This document shows positions 10,868 to 21,950 of a stretch of DNA of 64,000 nt, piece by piece. The stretch's first letter is position 1; the number at the start of each line of letters is the position of its first letter. The stretch spans positions 1 through 64,000 of the forward strand of contig JAECYW010000007.1 in NCBI GenBank assembly GCA_023014335.1. Reading direction: 5' to 3'. A model generated the notes under the pieces. It made no database searches. It was not told where the DNA came from and saw only the letters and a list, made by a program, of their open reading frames with translations. Source of the stretch: Galerina marginata. Its lineage: Eukaryota; Basidiomycota; Agaricomycetes; Agaricales; Galerinaceae. A program made the translations under genes and the position numbers.

Positions 10868-11642
10868 TTACGAGTTCTTACGTAGTAAAAGAACTCGTTT
10901 TCCACACTTGATAGCAGAAGCAAATGATTCCTAACGCGAACGATGGAAATTCTCCCACTGCTTCATTTTTTGTGACTGACCCTGAATTAAAAGTCTACAA
11001 ATTTTGTTATAGTGGGAATTATTTTTGACAGTGTGAATGGTTGTATGATGCGCGTTGCTATGGGCTATTTTTAGCTTTTGTGTTTAAAACCTAAGTTAGG
11101 GTTAGATTTTTTGTGTAGCACTACTGAGCACTATGGCTAGTGTTCTTTTGCAAAACAAATATAAGTTCTAAACTAACTACTATAGACTGCTTAGAATACT
11201 CTAGTCTACAAAAAACACTAGAGAGGCACACCAGAAACCCTATTCTAGCCTATAAACAATCAACTAATATGTTATACCAGGAAAAGAAGATATTTACCTA
11301 TAAAAGTACTTAAAACTTAGGTTTCTCTACTAAATTCTGCCTATAACTACATAGAAGACACAACATAAGTCAACAAACCATGTAAAAGGCCACAAAAAGC
11401 GCCAGCAAAGCACTAGTATAGCCTAGAACTAAGGTAAAAGAAACCTAGAGAAAGAGAAACAATAGTTAGTAGGATACCTTGACCAGCATACCATGGTAGT
11501 CCTCTCAAGAGAGGTATACTATCATCCTATCCGGGACAACTGGCATGCTGGTAAAGAAGAAAGAAAGAAGCGATGAGCTGGCAGTTTATGACAGTGTGAA
11601 ATGTGTCATGTGATTTTGTTTTTTTTAGGGTTAAGGTTCTAA

Positions 11643-11685
11643 TGTGGCTGTGAGAGCTCCGTCGCGACGGAGGCCTCACAGCCAC
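11643..11685. repeat. Long palindrome (GTGGCTGTGAG ... CACAGCCAC)
   Basis: A near-perfect 42-base palindrome centred on GTCGCGAC, flanked by CCTAA-type repeats. A second, related palindrome is at 12455-12497. Mirrored copies lie at 51389-51431 and 50578-50620 in the inverted element. Confidence 0.8.
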
Positions 11686-12309
11686 CAAATAACACCTAAG
11701 GTTAGGTTTATTTTGTATTTTAGCCATATCTCACTGATTTTTCAATCAAATCCAATGATTCTAATACCAATAAAAGGGGAAAAATCAGATGGTTTCATAT
11801 CAACAGACAGAAAGTTGAAAAAAAATCCATCAAATTAGGTAATATGTTAGAAAATGCGTATAATTGTAGTGCTCTGCTTCATGTTCTTCTACTTTCCCCT
11901 TGCTTAGTTAAAAAACATTGCTCTAGTAATATTAGGAGTAAGATTTGGTGCATCTGAGTTAAAAATCATTTCCCACATGTCTTAAACATGATAAAAGTGG
12001 CTCAGATTGCAGAAATCACATGAAAAAAAAGTCAAATCACTCAAAAAATGCACTTTTAATGTTATTGAACCCAGAGATCAATATTTATAGGTGTATGGCC
12101 ATCCACCAAAGTCTTTAACTTTCTTAAATTACCAAATTTCTTTAATTTAAACGATTAAAATATCAAAATGTCCAAATTTTGCAATTTTGCAGTCATGTGA
12201 CCTTTGCGCACAGACCACCATTCTATAGCCGTGAAATTTCTGCTTTTTATACATTTTATTTTAAAGAAATCCATGAAAAACTCAGCTCAATAAAGTGAAT
12301 AACATAAGT

Positions 12310-12660
12310 TGTAATAATTTGATGTGGCTGTGCAGAATACTTTGTGGCTGTGCATGATACCATTTGAAAGGCCTAAATTTTACAAATTTTTTGACATTAT
12401 TTTTGTGAGAATTGACCCAGTAATGACTGAGATACACTGAAAACGATATTTTGGTGTGGCTGTGAGACCTCCGTCACGACGGAGGTCTCACAGCCACATT
12501 GGAACCCTAACCCTAAAAAGCAAAATCACCAATATACATTTAAAACATCAATTACTGGTCAATTCTCACAAAAATAATGTCAAAAAATTTGTAAAATTCA
12601 GGCCTTTCAAATGGCATTATGCACAGCCACAAAGTATTCTGCACAGCCACACCAAATTAT
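12310..12660. repeat. Large hairpin centred on a second 42-base palindrome
   Basis: The palindrome at 12455-12497 is the centre of a larger inverted repeat. On both sides, in mirror order, lie GTGGCTGTGCAGAATACTTT, a second GTGGCTGTGCAT and GAGAATTGACC with high similarity over about 160 bases. This looks like a foldback element or a duplicated arm inside the 2,644-bp element. The centre reads CGTCACGACG here and CGTCGCGACG in the copy at 50600. Confidence 0.75.
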
Positions 12661-13511
12661 TACTTTCAATGTATTTTATTCATTACTCAGTCAATTTTTG
12701 CAAAAATGATATCAGAAAATTTGTAAAATTCAAGCCTTATAAATGTAGTACTTTTCTGATTACAAATATATTAATATCATGTGATCAGGTAATTTTTTTT
12801 ATTGAGAAATAGCTTTTGGACACAAGTCTCCAAATCAGTAATCACGTTGTAATATGCTCAAATCTGATTCAAATTGCACAAATTTAATATTAAAAAAACC
12901 AGAAAATTCAGGGCAATTAAATAGCTGGATAACTATTTGCAAATATTTGGCTTTGTTTGTTTTATTCAAGAAATAAGTATTTTGCATCTATGAGAGAAAA
13001 GTTCTGGAACACAAAAAAAAATGTGTAAAATATGAGATATTTTTTTGGAGTCCAAATATATTATACAATGTAATCTGGCAACTTTCTTGTTCAAAAAATG
13101 ATAAAGATAGGAGTATAGATATATTATACCATCACAGCTTTCTGAATTCTGGTCAAAATATTGTGAATTTTGTATCATAAAATTTGAAAAATTCTTGATG
13201 ATCCACTGCTTATATTTATACTGACAAATATTTACAAATATTTGCAACATTCCTAAAATACTTTTATTTAATATTCAAATTATTTATTTTATTGTACATG
13301 TAAATACTGAGCTATGATTACAATTTCCTTGGGTCTTTAAATATTTCTTGATGTTCTTAATAATGGGGTAGTTGATACCAAAGTACTTCACCAACCTACT
13401 GTATGATAAATTAGTCTGGCCCATTTATTATATAAACTTATTGAAAAAAGAAGAAAGAAAAAGAAATAAAGAACTCGTATTTGCCATGCGCAGCAATGGC
13501 TGCTTCACAAG

Positions 13512-13696
13512 TGGAATTAGGACCCCGGCGGGACTTCTGGCATCCGTTACATTTTTTTTACGCCCCATCCCGCCCCCCCGACGGGGTGACCAACATCCCA
13601 GATGGAATGTGGGTACCAAAATACACCCCCTGGCGCTTTTTCCACCCTGAAAACCGCCCCCAATGACGAGCAGCAGCTAAAATTAATGGCCATCAA
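13512..13696. mobile_element. E0 right arm, continuation
   Basis: Resumes the arm broken at 10868. It shares GGACTTCTGGCATCCG, the CCCGCCCCCCCGACGGGG block and CCAGATGGAATGTGGGTACC-type sequence with the E1 arm at 9300-9400. It is cut again at 13697. Confidence 0.75.
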
Positions 13697-13915
13697 TTAC
13701 AAGTTCTTACGTAGTAAAAGAACTTGTTTTCCGGCCTGCATAGCAGGCAGAAAACATTCCTAACGCCGAGGACGGAAATACTCCCACTGATATAGTGACC
13801 CTGCATGGTTTCTGTATCTCAGCCATTACTGGGCCAAATTTAATGATTTTGGTATCAAAAAAATCGTAAAAATCAGGGCCTTCCTGGTCACGTGACGAGG
13901 CCCTTTTAGGCTGTT
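13697..13915 (+). mobile_element. RC-family element, 5' fragment (ACAAG subtype)
   Basis: Begins TTACAAG with the terminal hairpin and follows the family consensus through CATTACTGGGCCAAAT and GGTCACGTGAC, then diverges at about 13915 (GGCTGTTAA). The 3' half with the closing hairpin is missing. Confidence 0.8.
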
Positions 13916-14524
13916 AAACTTTCACAATAAAGTGTGTTACTAGTGATTAACACTAATAAGAGCACAATAAGCTTAGTTTGCACAATCTGATGATTTGAGT
14001 CAAAAAGTAGTAAAACGCTTGTATAAGCCCGAGTTTCAATCGTATGTCTTTGTTTCCGAGACATAAGAGGGATTACATGTTGGTACGTATGCTAGCTACC
14101 GTACGAGGCGAGGCGTGACGATAGGTGTCCACAATATCGCGTTTGAAATAATTGTGACACAGAACTCCGAATTACACTACAAAAAGAATATCGACGGAAA
14201 GGTCTCGATGAGGAGATTACGAAACAGTAAAGCTTTTTACGTAATATCGCTTCTATCTTACGCTATAAGCGAATTACTATGCAAATCACGCTATTTTACA
14301 GTGAAACTAGTTGAAACCAATATGAAACCAAAAGTAAAACACTATCTACAGAGTTCAGAAGTGTTTTATCAACTAATTCTAACACAACCCCCTGATATAA
14401 CACTTCTGTACCTTTAAGAATTGTATAACACAAGAATAGTTCATTCATCAAGCCAAAGTCCATAAATCAAACAAAGTCCATATGAGATGTTGTATCATCC
14501 CATCAACAACCCCCTGATTCAACA
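13916..14524 (-). mobile_element. Probable 3' LTR of the minus-strand Copia copy
   Basis: Downstream of Copia pol on the minus strand comes a purine-rich tract (AGGAAGAGGGAGAGA, 14539-14525) immediately followed by TGTTGAATCAGGGGG, the layout of a polypurine tract and LTR start. The far end could not be fixed; the stretch to 13916 is AT-rich and otherwise holds nothing I recognise. Confidence 0.55.
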
Positions 14525-14558
14525 TCTCTCCCTCTTCCTACTTCAACCCTATTTCAGC

Positions 14559-16153
14559 TCAGAGTTTTTCAACTTGTGGCTTAGCAAGGGCTTTTGTTAA
14601 CAAGTCGGCTGGCATATCTTCCGTTCTACAATGAATGGGCACTATTCGTTTCATTGAAACTTGATCTTGCAACCAGTAAAAGCATAAATCCAGATGTTTC
14701 ATCCTTCCATGATGTTCTGGATTCTTTGCAACGGACATAGATGACTGATTGTCCATATATAATGTGGCTGGTGCGGATGGCGTATAACCAAGTTCCATTA
14801 ATAAATTCTGCACCCAACGGATTTCCATGCCAGCCAGCCCAGCAGCAATATACTCTGCTTCAGTTGTTGATCTTGTTACAACTTGCTGCAGTTTGCTTCG
14901 CCACGACACAGCTCCAGACCCAATCTTAACCAAATACCCAGATGTGGACTTTCCAGCATCCTTGTCCCCTCCATGATCAGCATCACTATAGGTTATAAAC
15001 ATCCTATTTCCAATAGATGGGTCTGGGCCATACTCCAGCTTCAAATCCAGGGTTCCTTTCAAATAGCGGAACAAATGCTTAACAGCTTTCCAGTGTGCCA
15101 TTCCAGGATTGGAATTAAAACGTGCAAGCACACCCACTGTAAAAGCAATATCGGGACGCGTCATGATAGCCAAATACATGAGGGATCCAACGGCATTAAT
15201 GTAAGGGATGTTCTGCATTTCCATCTTATCCTCAGGAGTTTTAGGACTTTCTTGAGCTGTCAACTTTGATCCAGGCAGCATAGGGGTACCAAGGGGCTTG
15301 CAATCAGCCATATTAAATTCCTCTAGCTTGTTGATGATGTACTGACGTTGGGAAAGATAGAGCTTTCGCTTTTCTCTATTCCGAGTGATTTCAACGCCTA
15401 GCAGGAATTTAGTTTCACCAAGGTCCCTTAGTTTAAAATGTTTTGCCAGCTCAACTACAAAGTTGTCCAATGCCTCCTTTGATTTAGATGCAAGTGTGAT
15501 ATCATCCACAAACACGGGCATTATGACTTTGATACCATCTCTGTCAAATATATAGAGTGATGCATCACTGTATGTTTTCTTGAACCCAAGTTCAATTAAC
15601 ACCACACACAGTGTCTCACCCCATAAACGTGATGACTGCTTTAACCCATAAATGGACTTGTCAAGTCGACAGACAGTTCTTGGTCCACCTTGCCTAAATC
15701 CTTCTGGCTGCTCCATGTAGATTTCAACATCAATATCACTATTCGTGAATGCATAGGATATGTCCACAGAACGAAGTTCCAAATCTTCAATAGCAGCAAG
15801 AGCCAGAACAATACGAACAGTTGCCTGACGCATTGTAGATGCAAAGGTTTCAAAGAAGTCTTGACCCGGTCGCTGGTTGAACCCCTTTGCAACCACACGT
15901 GCTTTAAATCGCTCAATTGACCCATCTGCATTATGCTTCACCCTATACACCCATTTTGATCCAATTGCTTTTTGACCATCTGGCAATTCCACAATTTTCC
16001 AAGTTCCGTTTTCTAAGTGCCAGTTATATTCCTCCAGCATTGCAGCATCCCACTGCTCCGCTTGTTCACTCCGTTTAGCCTCCTTGAATGATTGTGGATC
16101 ACAATTGCTAGAGCTTGCAACATAGGCTTCTTCCTCACTGCCTTCATCATCAT
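14559..16153 (-). CDS. Copia pol, reverse transcriptase and RNase H (fragment)
   Basis: An open frame of about 530 codons. It starts in an acidic linker (EEDDDEGSEEEAY) and holds RT with AIGSKWVYRVKHNADG, ARVVAKGFNQRPGQDF and the catalytic VFVDDIT (near 15510), then RNase H (TYSDADHGGDKDAGKSTSG; STTEAEYIAA; YMDNQSSM), ending AKPQVEKL. Gag, protease and nearly all integrase are gone. At 16153 the frame joins GGCAAGAAGGG; compared with the inverted copy at 37549 this skips the integrase core and linker. The copy is otherwise without stops. It is a different family from the Copia at 1-3428 and the reference for the broken plus-strand copy at 37989-45798. Confidence 0.93.
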
Positions 16154-16286
16154 CCCTTCTTGCCTCTTACCATATTGGTAGTCAGCGTGAGAAAATCTGC
16201 TCGTCGTTTAACTCGTTCTTCACGCTTCAACCACTTGTTCAATCTTTTCGAAACTCGGTACACCGCTTAACAGCACCTCACTCGCC
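16154..16286 (+). other. LINE 5' leader and Copia/LINE junction
   Basis: Non-coding stretch between Copia and the LINE start codon. The same sequence, inverted, lies at about 37440-37555, also between LINE and Copia, so the junction is shared by both copies. The exact LINE 5' end is not resolved. Confidence 0.5.
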
Positions 16287-18585
16287 ATGCCTCCCAAGCC
16301 TGGGACCGAGCGCTCATCGAGCGCCCAAGATCCGGGCCAGACAAGAGCCCCCCCCAGTCCGGTCTTCACTGCAGCCCCTGCAGCGGGATCCTCCAGCTCT
16401 GCTGCATTACAAGTTCTTACGTAGTAAAAGAACTTGTTTTCCGGCCTGCATAGCAGGCAAAAATGGTTTCTAACGCAATGGTTGGAAATTCTCCCACTGC
16501 TATAGTGACCCTGCATGGTTTCTGTATCTCAGCCATTACTGGGCCAATTTTGATGATTTTGGTATCAAAAAATTCATAAAAATCAGGGCCTTCCTGGTCA
16601 CGTGACTTTTGATGATTTTGGTATCAAAAAATTCGTAAAAATCAGGGCCTTCCTGGTCACGTGACCAGGCCGTTTTAGGCTTGTTAGATCCGCCTCATTT
16701 TTCTGCTTTTTTTGAGTATAAGATCATCCCAATAGCTTCAGATTTGAGCGGACTATGCAATATTTACCTTTTTAACCTTTATTTATAGTCGGACTCACCT
16801 TGAAAGTAAGAACTTGTTTTTGCCATGCGCAGCAATGGCCTCTGACCAAGTCCTCTGCAGCTAGGGCTCGCTATACCCCCGATGTCCCTTCTCAGGAACG
16901 TCGAGGACCTTCCAGGCCGTCCTCCAGGGCGTCCAGCTCTACGGTTCAGCCATCGGCGCACGGACCACCCGCCTCTGACTCAGAAATGGCCGATTACGAG
17001 CCATCTACTCCGTCAGATCACTCAGCTCGCGAAGAGGGGACCACGGAAGGGAGTGAGTCCGCCTCGTCCATCGCAGCCCTCCTTGAATCGGCCACTAGGG
17101 CTCTCCTCCGGGGGAGGCCTAGTATCGATGCTTCTCTCGCCGGGTCTCGCAGACTCGCATCCTCCACCGTCGACTTTGTCGCGGCTCTCAAGAACACCGG
17201 ATGGATCGATGCATCCACTGGCCCCGCCCACGACCATGTTGGCCTTTCTGAGGCCATCCTGCCGTTCATCCAGATCCCAGACTCGATGGAGGTCGACCAG
17301 ACCATCCGTCGCCCTGTGCGACCGCCCCCCGCTGCCCTCTTCCCTCCGGAGAGAGCAGCACCTCCCGATGTTCCCCCTCCCCCGGCTAAGGTCGATAAGG
17401 GGAAGGGCAACGCCGACCATCCGAAACAACCGCAGCCCCGGCCTGCTAAGGCTAGGGAGGTTGTTCCTTTCCAGAGGCCTCCTCCCCCGGTCCCTCTTCA
17501 CTCCAAGCCCGGCAGAGCGCAGAAACCCCGTGTGGGCTATGCGGCTGCTGCAGCTAAGCCTGCCTCGGCGGGTCCTCCCAAAAGGCCCATAACGCCTTCT
17601 GCCCCCCAGGGTAATCCCGCTCCTGCTAAGAAGCAGAAGAGGGACGCCCCTCTCTTCACGTCGGCAGGGCCCTCGCGCAAGCAGGTCCTGATCGACTTCT
17701 CCACGCCTCAGCCCCCCCCCGGTTGAGCGCGAAAAACTCTGGAGCACAGTCGTTAAGGCTCTATCCACCCACGGAGCCAGCGTTCGCGCTGAATCCGTTC
17801 TCCAGGCGTACCGGGGCTACTCGGTCGTCACCTCCGGTGTGCCAAGCCAGCGTGACATTGAGATCATCCGTGGATGCGCGCACCAGCTCTTCCCTGATCT
17901 TGGCGACAAGATTTGGGTCAGCCTCCCAGCCTCGAAGTCTTATCTTCGGGTGCTTGACGTTCCAGCGTTCCAGCCTAACCAGGCAGGACCCACCCACCCA
18001 GATCACATAAGACAGGCTATGTATAAGTCTGCTCTTGCGGATCTTCTTCACCTCGACGGGCCTGTCAGGCTTGTTTGCAACACCAAGACCAGTACTACTA
18101 GTACTGCGTACTTCAACATCTGGGACTCCAAGTCGGGCTCCCGCGCTCGTGCGCTCATTGGGCGTACTTTCATGCTCGGTCCGCACGTCCTTGTCATCAA
18201 GGAGTCGAACCGCCAGGCCGGTGTTCCCCAGTGTCAGCGCTGCTGGCGGTGGGGCCACACCATGATGGCGTGCAAGGCCTTGGCTTTGCGCTGCCCACTC
18301 TGCTCGGGTCCGCATACGGAGGAGCAACACCGAGACCATGCACCGTGCTGCAAGGGCTCGTCTAAGAGCAATCCGCCCATTCCCCCCACGCCAGAGGGTG
18401 AGCCGTGCCCTCATCGCCCCCACTGCTCCAACTGCAAGAAGGAGCATTCTGCCACCTCGAACAAATGCAAGTTCTGGGGCTTCCGCTTTGATCGCCCAGG
18501 GATCGAGGCTCTCTATAAGCAGGTACGTGAACGCCCCGTCGTTCGTCGTCCTGCCACCTCCTCTAACCCGTCGTCCCTAGCTTGA
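16287..18585 (+). pseudogene. LINE (Tad/R1-like) ORF1, RNA-binding Gag-like protein, broken
   Basis: Starts MPPKPGTERSS at 16287. After 40 codons it is split by a 444-bp RC element (16407-16850); the frame resumes exactly (SSAARARYTP). The N-terminal half is low-complexity, Pro/Ser/Ala-rich. At 17712-17720 a run of nine Cs shifts the frame by one and leads to TGA; the other frame continues VEREKLW. The C-terminal half has an RNA-binding-like region (IIRGCAHQLFPDLGDKIWVSLPASKSYLR) and three zinc knuckles (CQRCWRWGHTMMAC; CPLCSGPHTEEQHRDHAPC; CSNCKKEHSATSNKC), typical of Tad/R1-type LINE ORF1 proteins that coat the element RNA. The stop overlaps the ORF2 start (TGATG at 18583-18587). Confidence 0.85.
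16407..16850 (+). mobile_element. RC-family element, 444 bp, inserted in LINE ORF1
   Basis: TTACAAG ... hairpin ... CCAAG, followed by T. The related minus-strand LINE at 32380-32430 reads through the site with the same length (GCTGCA-GCT-TCTGCAGC against GCTGCA-TCC-TCTGCAGC), so the insertion is exact and without duplication. Inside, a block of about 63 bases ending GGGCCTTCCTGGTCACGTGA is present twice (near 16551 and 16608). Confidence 0.9.
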
Positions 18586-18750
18586 TGCCAAGGACACCCG
18601 ACGAGATTAGAGTACTTACATACAACGTAGCTAAAAATTCGTTAGCCCTCGATGTATGCCTATCCACGCTCGTTGAAATATACGACGTGATCTTCGTCCA
18701 AGAACCGCCGTGGCGCGTTGTAAGACAAGCCCCCAGCACCATTTCTAAGA
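18585..18750 (+). pseudogene. LINE ORF2, N-terminal endonuclease fragment
   Basis: Begins MPRTPDEIRVLTYNVAKNSLALD and includes DVIFVQEPPW, the N-terminal signature of apurinic-type LINE endonucleases (the QEP glutamate). It ends after 55 codons where the next RC element is inserted. The rest of this ORF2 is not found beyond that insertion. Confidence 0.85.
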
Positions 18751-21700
18751 CTTGGTTAGAGGCCATTGCTGCGCATGGCAAAAACAAGTTCTTACTTTCA
18801 AGGTGAGTCCGACTATAAATACAGGTTAAATAAGTAAATAATGCATAGTCCGCTCAAATCTGAACCGATTTGGATGATCTTATACTCAAAAAAAGCAGAA
18901 AAATGAGGCGATTCTAGCAAGCCTAATTGTGCCTGGTCACGTGACCAGGAAGGCCCTGATTTTTACGAATTTTTTGATACCAAGATCATAAAAATTGGCC
19001 CAGTAATGGCTGAGATACAGAAACCATGCAGGGTCACTATAGCAGTGGGAGAATTTCCAACCATTGCGTTAGAAACCATTTCTGCCTGCTATGCAGGCCG
19101 GAAAACAAGTTCTTTTACTACGTAAGAACTTGTAACAAGATTAATTATTAGACTACAATAAGAAACTTGTAATAAGATTAATTTATACGTTGCTTAGTTT
19201 TTATCGGATTGCCTTGAAACAAAGTGTGTAATTATCAGAAAAATCAGGGCTAAAAAATGGTGTCACATGCGTATTGTCACATCTTGATGTGACATACCAA
19301 ATGCGGAATATTGTTGAAAACACAGTAAATAAGCTATATTGAGAGATTTTAAAGGCATTAAAATGAAATAAAAATACTGATAATGTTTTTTTTACCTAAG
19401 AGATGGTCTGTGCACACATATCACATGACATATCCCTGAGAATATTTTGGTCTAACTTGGTGCCTCAACTGATTTCAAGGGATTTGCACAAAGTCCTGCT
19501 GTGAGTTTGATTATGTAAGCTTCTAAAACATTATTTTCATGTTATTTGGTCATGTTTTGCAATGTTTGGTGTGCCTTTTATGGGTTATCCAGTCAGTTTA
19601 ACACCAATTTTCGGATTTTCACCAAGTTGAGCTGACTGTTTGCCTGATTTGACACCATGACATCATTGCAAAACATATGTAAATATTTGTACATTATTTT
19701 AGATTGGTCTGGGCCACACATGTTAGCCTATCTAGCTCACTGAAATCCATTTCAAGTGTAAATTTACACAAATTTGCGCTTTTTGGGTCGTGTGAGCAGG
19801 TCACATGACCTAATCGACCCTGGATACACATGCCACATGAAAGCCCTGATTTTTACGAATTTTTTGATACCAAGATCATAAAAATTGGCCCAGTAATGGC
19901 TGAGATACAGAAACCATGCAGGGTCACTATAGCAGTGGGAGAATTTCCAACCATTGCGTTAGAAACCATTTCTGCCTGCTATGCAGGCCGGAAAACAAGT
20001 TCTTTTACTACGTAAGAACTTGTAACAAGATTAATTATTAGACTACAATAAGAAACTTGTAATAAGATTAATTTATACGTTGCTTAGTTTTTATCGGATT
20101 GCCTTGAAACAAAGTGTGTAATTATCAGAAAAATCAGGGCTAAAAAATGGTGTCACATGCGTATTGTCACATCTTGATGTGACATACCAAATGCGGAATA
20201 TTGTTGAAAACACAGTAAATAAGCTATATTGAGAGATTTTAAAGGCATTAAAATGAAATAAAAATACTGATAATGTTTTTTTTACCTAAGAGATGGTCTG
20301 TGCACACATATCACATGACATATCCCTGAGAATATTTTGGTCTAACTTGGTGCCTCAACTGATTTCAAGGGATTTGCACAAAGTCCTGCTGTGAGTTTGA
20401 TTATGTAAGCTTCTAAAACATTATTTTCATGTTATTTGGTCATGTTTTGCAATGTTTGGTGTGCCTTTTATGGGTTATCCAGTCAGTTTAACACCAATTT
20501 TCGGATTTTCACCAAGTTGAGCTGACTGTTTGCCTGATTTGACACCATGACATCATTGCAAAACATATGTAAATATTTGTACATTATTTTAGATTGGTCT
20601 GGGCCACACATGTTAGCCTATCTAGCTCACTGAAATCCATTTCAAGTGTAAATTTACACAAATTTGCGCTTTTTGGGTCGTGTGAGCAGGTCACATGACC
20701 TAATCGACCCTGGATACACATGCCACATGAAAGCCCTGATTTTTACGAATTTTTTGATACCAAGATCATAAAAATTGGCCCAGTAATGGCTGAGATACAG
20801 AAACCATGCAGGGTCACTATAGCAGTGGGAGAATTTCCAACCATTGCGTTAGAAACCATTTCTGCCTGCTATGCAGGCCGGAAAACAAGTTCTTTTACTA
20901 CGTAAGAACTTGTAACAAGATTAATTATTAGACTACAATAAGAAACTTGTAATAAGATTAATTTATACGTTGCTTAGTTTTTATCGGATTGCCTTGAAAC
21001 AAAGTGTGTAATTATCAGAAAAATCAGGGCTAAAAAATGGTGTCACATGCGTATTGTCACATCTTGATGTGACATACCAAATGCGGAATATTGTTGAAAA
21101 CACAGTAAATAAGCTATATTGAGAGATTTTAAAGGCATTAAAATGAAATAAAAATACTGATAATGTTTTTTTTACCTAAGAGATGGTCTGTGCACACATA
21201 TCACATGACATATCCCTGAGAATATTTTGGTCTAACTTGGTGCCTCAACTGATTTCAAGGGATTTGCACAAAGTCCTGCTGTGAGTTTGATTATGTAAGC
21301 TTCTAAAACATTATTTTCATGTTATTTGGTCATGTTTTGCAATGTTTGGTGTGCCTTTTATGGGTTATCCAGTCAGTTTAACACCAATTTTCGGATTTTC
21401 ACCAAGTTGAGCTGACTGTTTGCCTGATTTGACACCATGACATCATTGCAAAACATATGTAAATATTTGTACATTATTTTAGATTGGTCTGGGCCACACA
21501 TGTTAGCCTATCTAGCTCACTGAAATCCATTTCAAGTGTAAATTTACACAAATTTGCGCTTTTTGGGTCGTGTGAGCAGGTCACATGACCTAATCGACCC
21601 TGGATACACATGCCACATGAAAGCCCTGATTTTTACGAATTTTTTGATACCAAGATCATAAAAATTGGCCCAGTAATGGCTGAGATACAGAAACCATGCA

Positions 21701-21805
21701 GGGTCACTATAGCAGTGGGAGAATTTCCAACCATTGCGTTAGAAACCATTTCTGCCTGCTATGCAGGCCGGAAAACAAGTTCTTTTACTACGTAAGAACT
21801 TGTAA
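18751..21805 (-). mobile_element. RC-family element with a tandem array of three 890-bp units
   Basis: On the minus strand it starts TTACAAG at 21805 and ends CCAAG at 18751. Four copies of the 5'-terminal hairpin end at 21805, 20915, 20025 and 19135, exactly 890 bases apart, before a single 3' end. I saw no difference between the three units. Each unit is 5' terminus plus about 700 bases of AT-rich sequence. Its flanks are LINE endonuclease (plus) on the left and LINE ORF1 (minus) on the right, which are not two halves of one target. Open frames of 61 residues inside the units repeat with the units and are not protein-like. Confidence 0.9.
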
Positions 21806-21950
21806 TAGGGGGGCGTCCCTCTTCTGCTTCTTAGCAGGAGCGGGATTAACCTGGGGGGCAGAAGGCGTTATGGGCCTTTTGGGAGGAGCCGCCGAGGCGG
21901 ACTTAGCTGCAGCAGCCGCATAGCCCACTCGGGGTTTTTGCGCTCTGCGG
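21806..21950 (-). pseudogene. LINE ORF1 fragment (minus), left of the Gypsy insertion
   Basis: Inverted relative of 17530-17665 (the PKRPITPSAPQ and KKQKRDAP region). It continues at 31740 after the Gypsy element, so this is the C-terminal side of one minus-strand LINE copy. Confidence 0.85.

Larger units (their letters stand above)
10868..13511 (+). mobile_element. 2,644-bp RC-family element, ACGAG subtype
   Basis: Begins TTACGAG with the terminal hairpin and ends AAAGAACTCGTATTTGCC, hairpin GCCAT/ATGGC, then CACAAG before a T. It interrupts the E0 arm at CCGAAAA|TGG; the uninterrupted relative at 9277 reads CCGAAAATGG, so insertion was exact. No protein-like frame. The same element, equally 2,644 bp long, lies inverted at 49566-52209; only about three differences were noticed by eye, at least two of them CG versus TG/CA. 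Confidence 0.85.

Noticed and set aside
12505..12520. Telomeric repeat (CCCTAA)n
   Set aside because: Only about two CCCTAA units beside a palindrome, and mirrored at 50560 within the other copy; part of the element.
16287..18585. Host zinc-knuckle protein
   Set aside because: Knuckle spacing, overlap with an endonuclease ORF and the multiple copies identify it as LINE ORF1.
16407..21805. Composite elements made of RC copies as long inverted repeats carrying LINE or Copia cargo
   Set aside because: Single RC copies are shown to insert alone (56314-57568 in RepHel, 16407-16850 in LINE, 23388-23772 in gag); the cargo layout follows from repeated insertion in the same retroelements.
19136..21805. 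CRISPR-like array because of regular spacing
   Set aside because: The unit is 890 bases of continuous near-identical sequence with no short repeat/unique spacer pattern.
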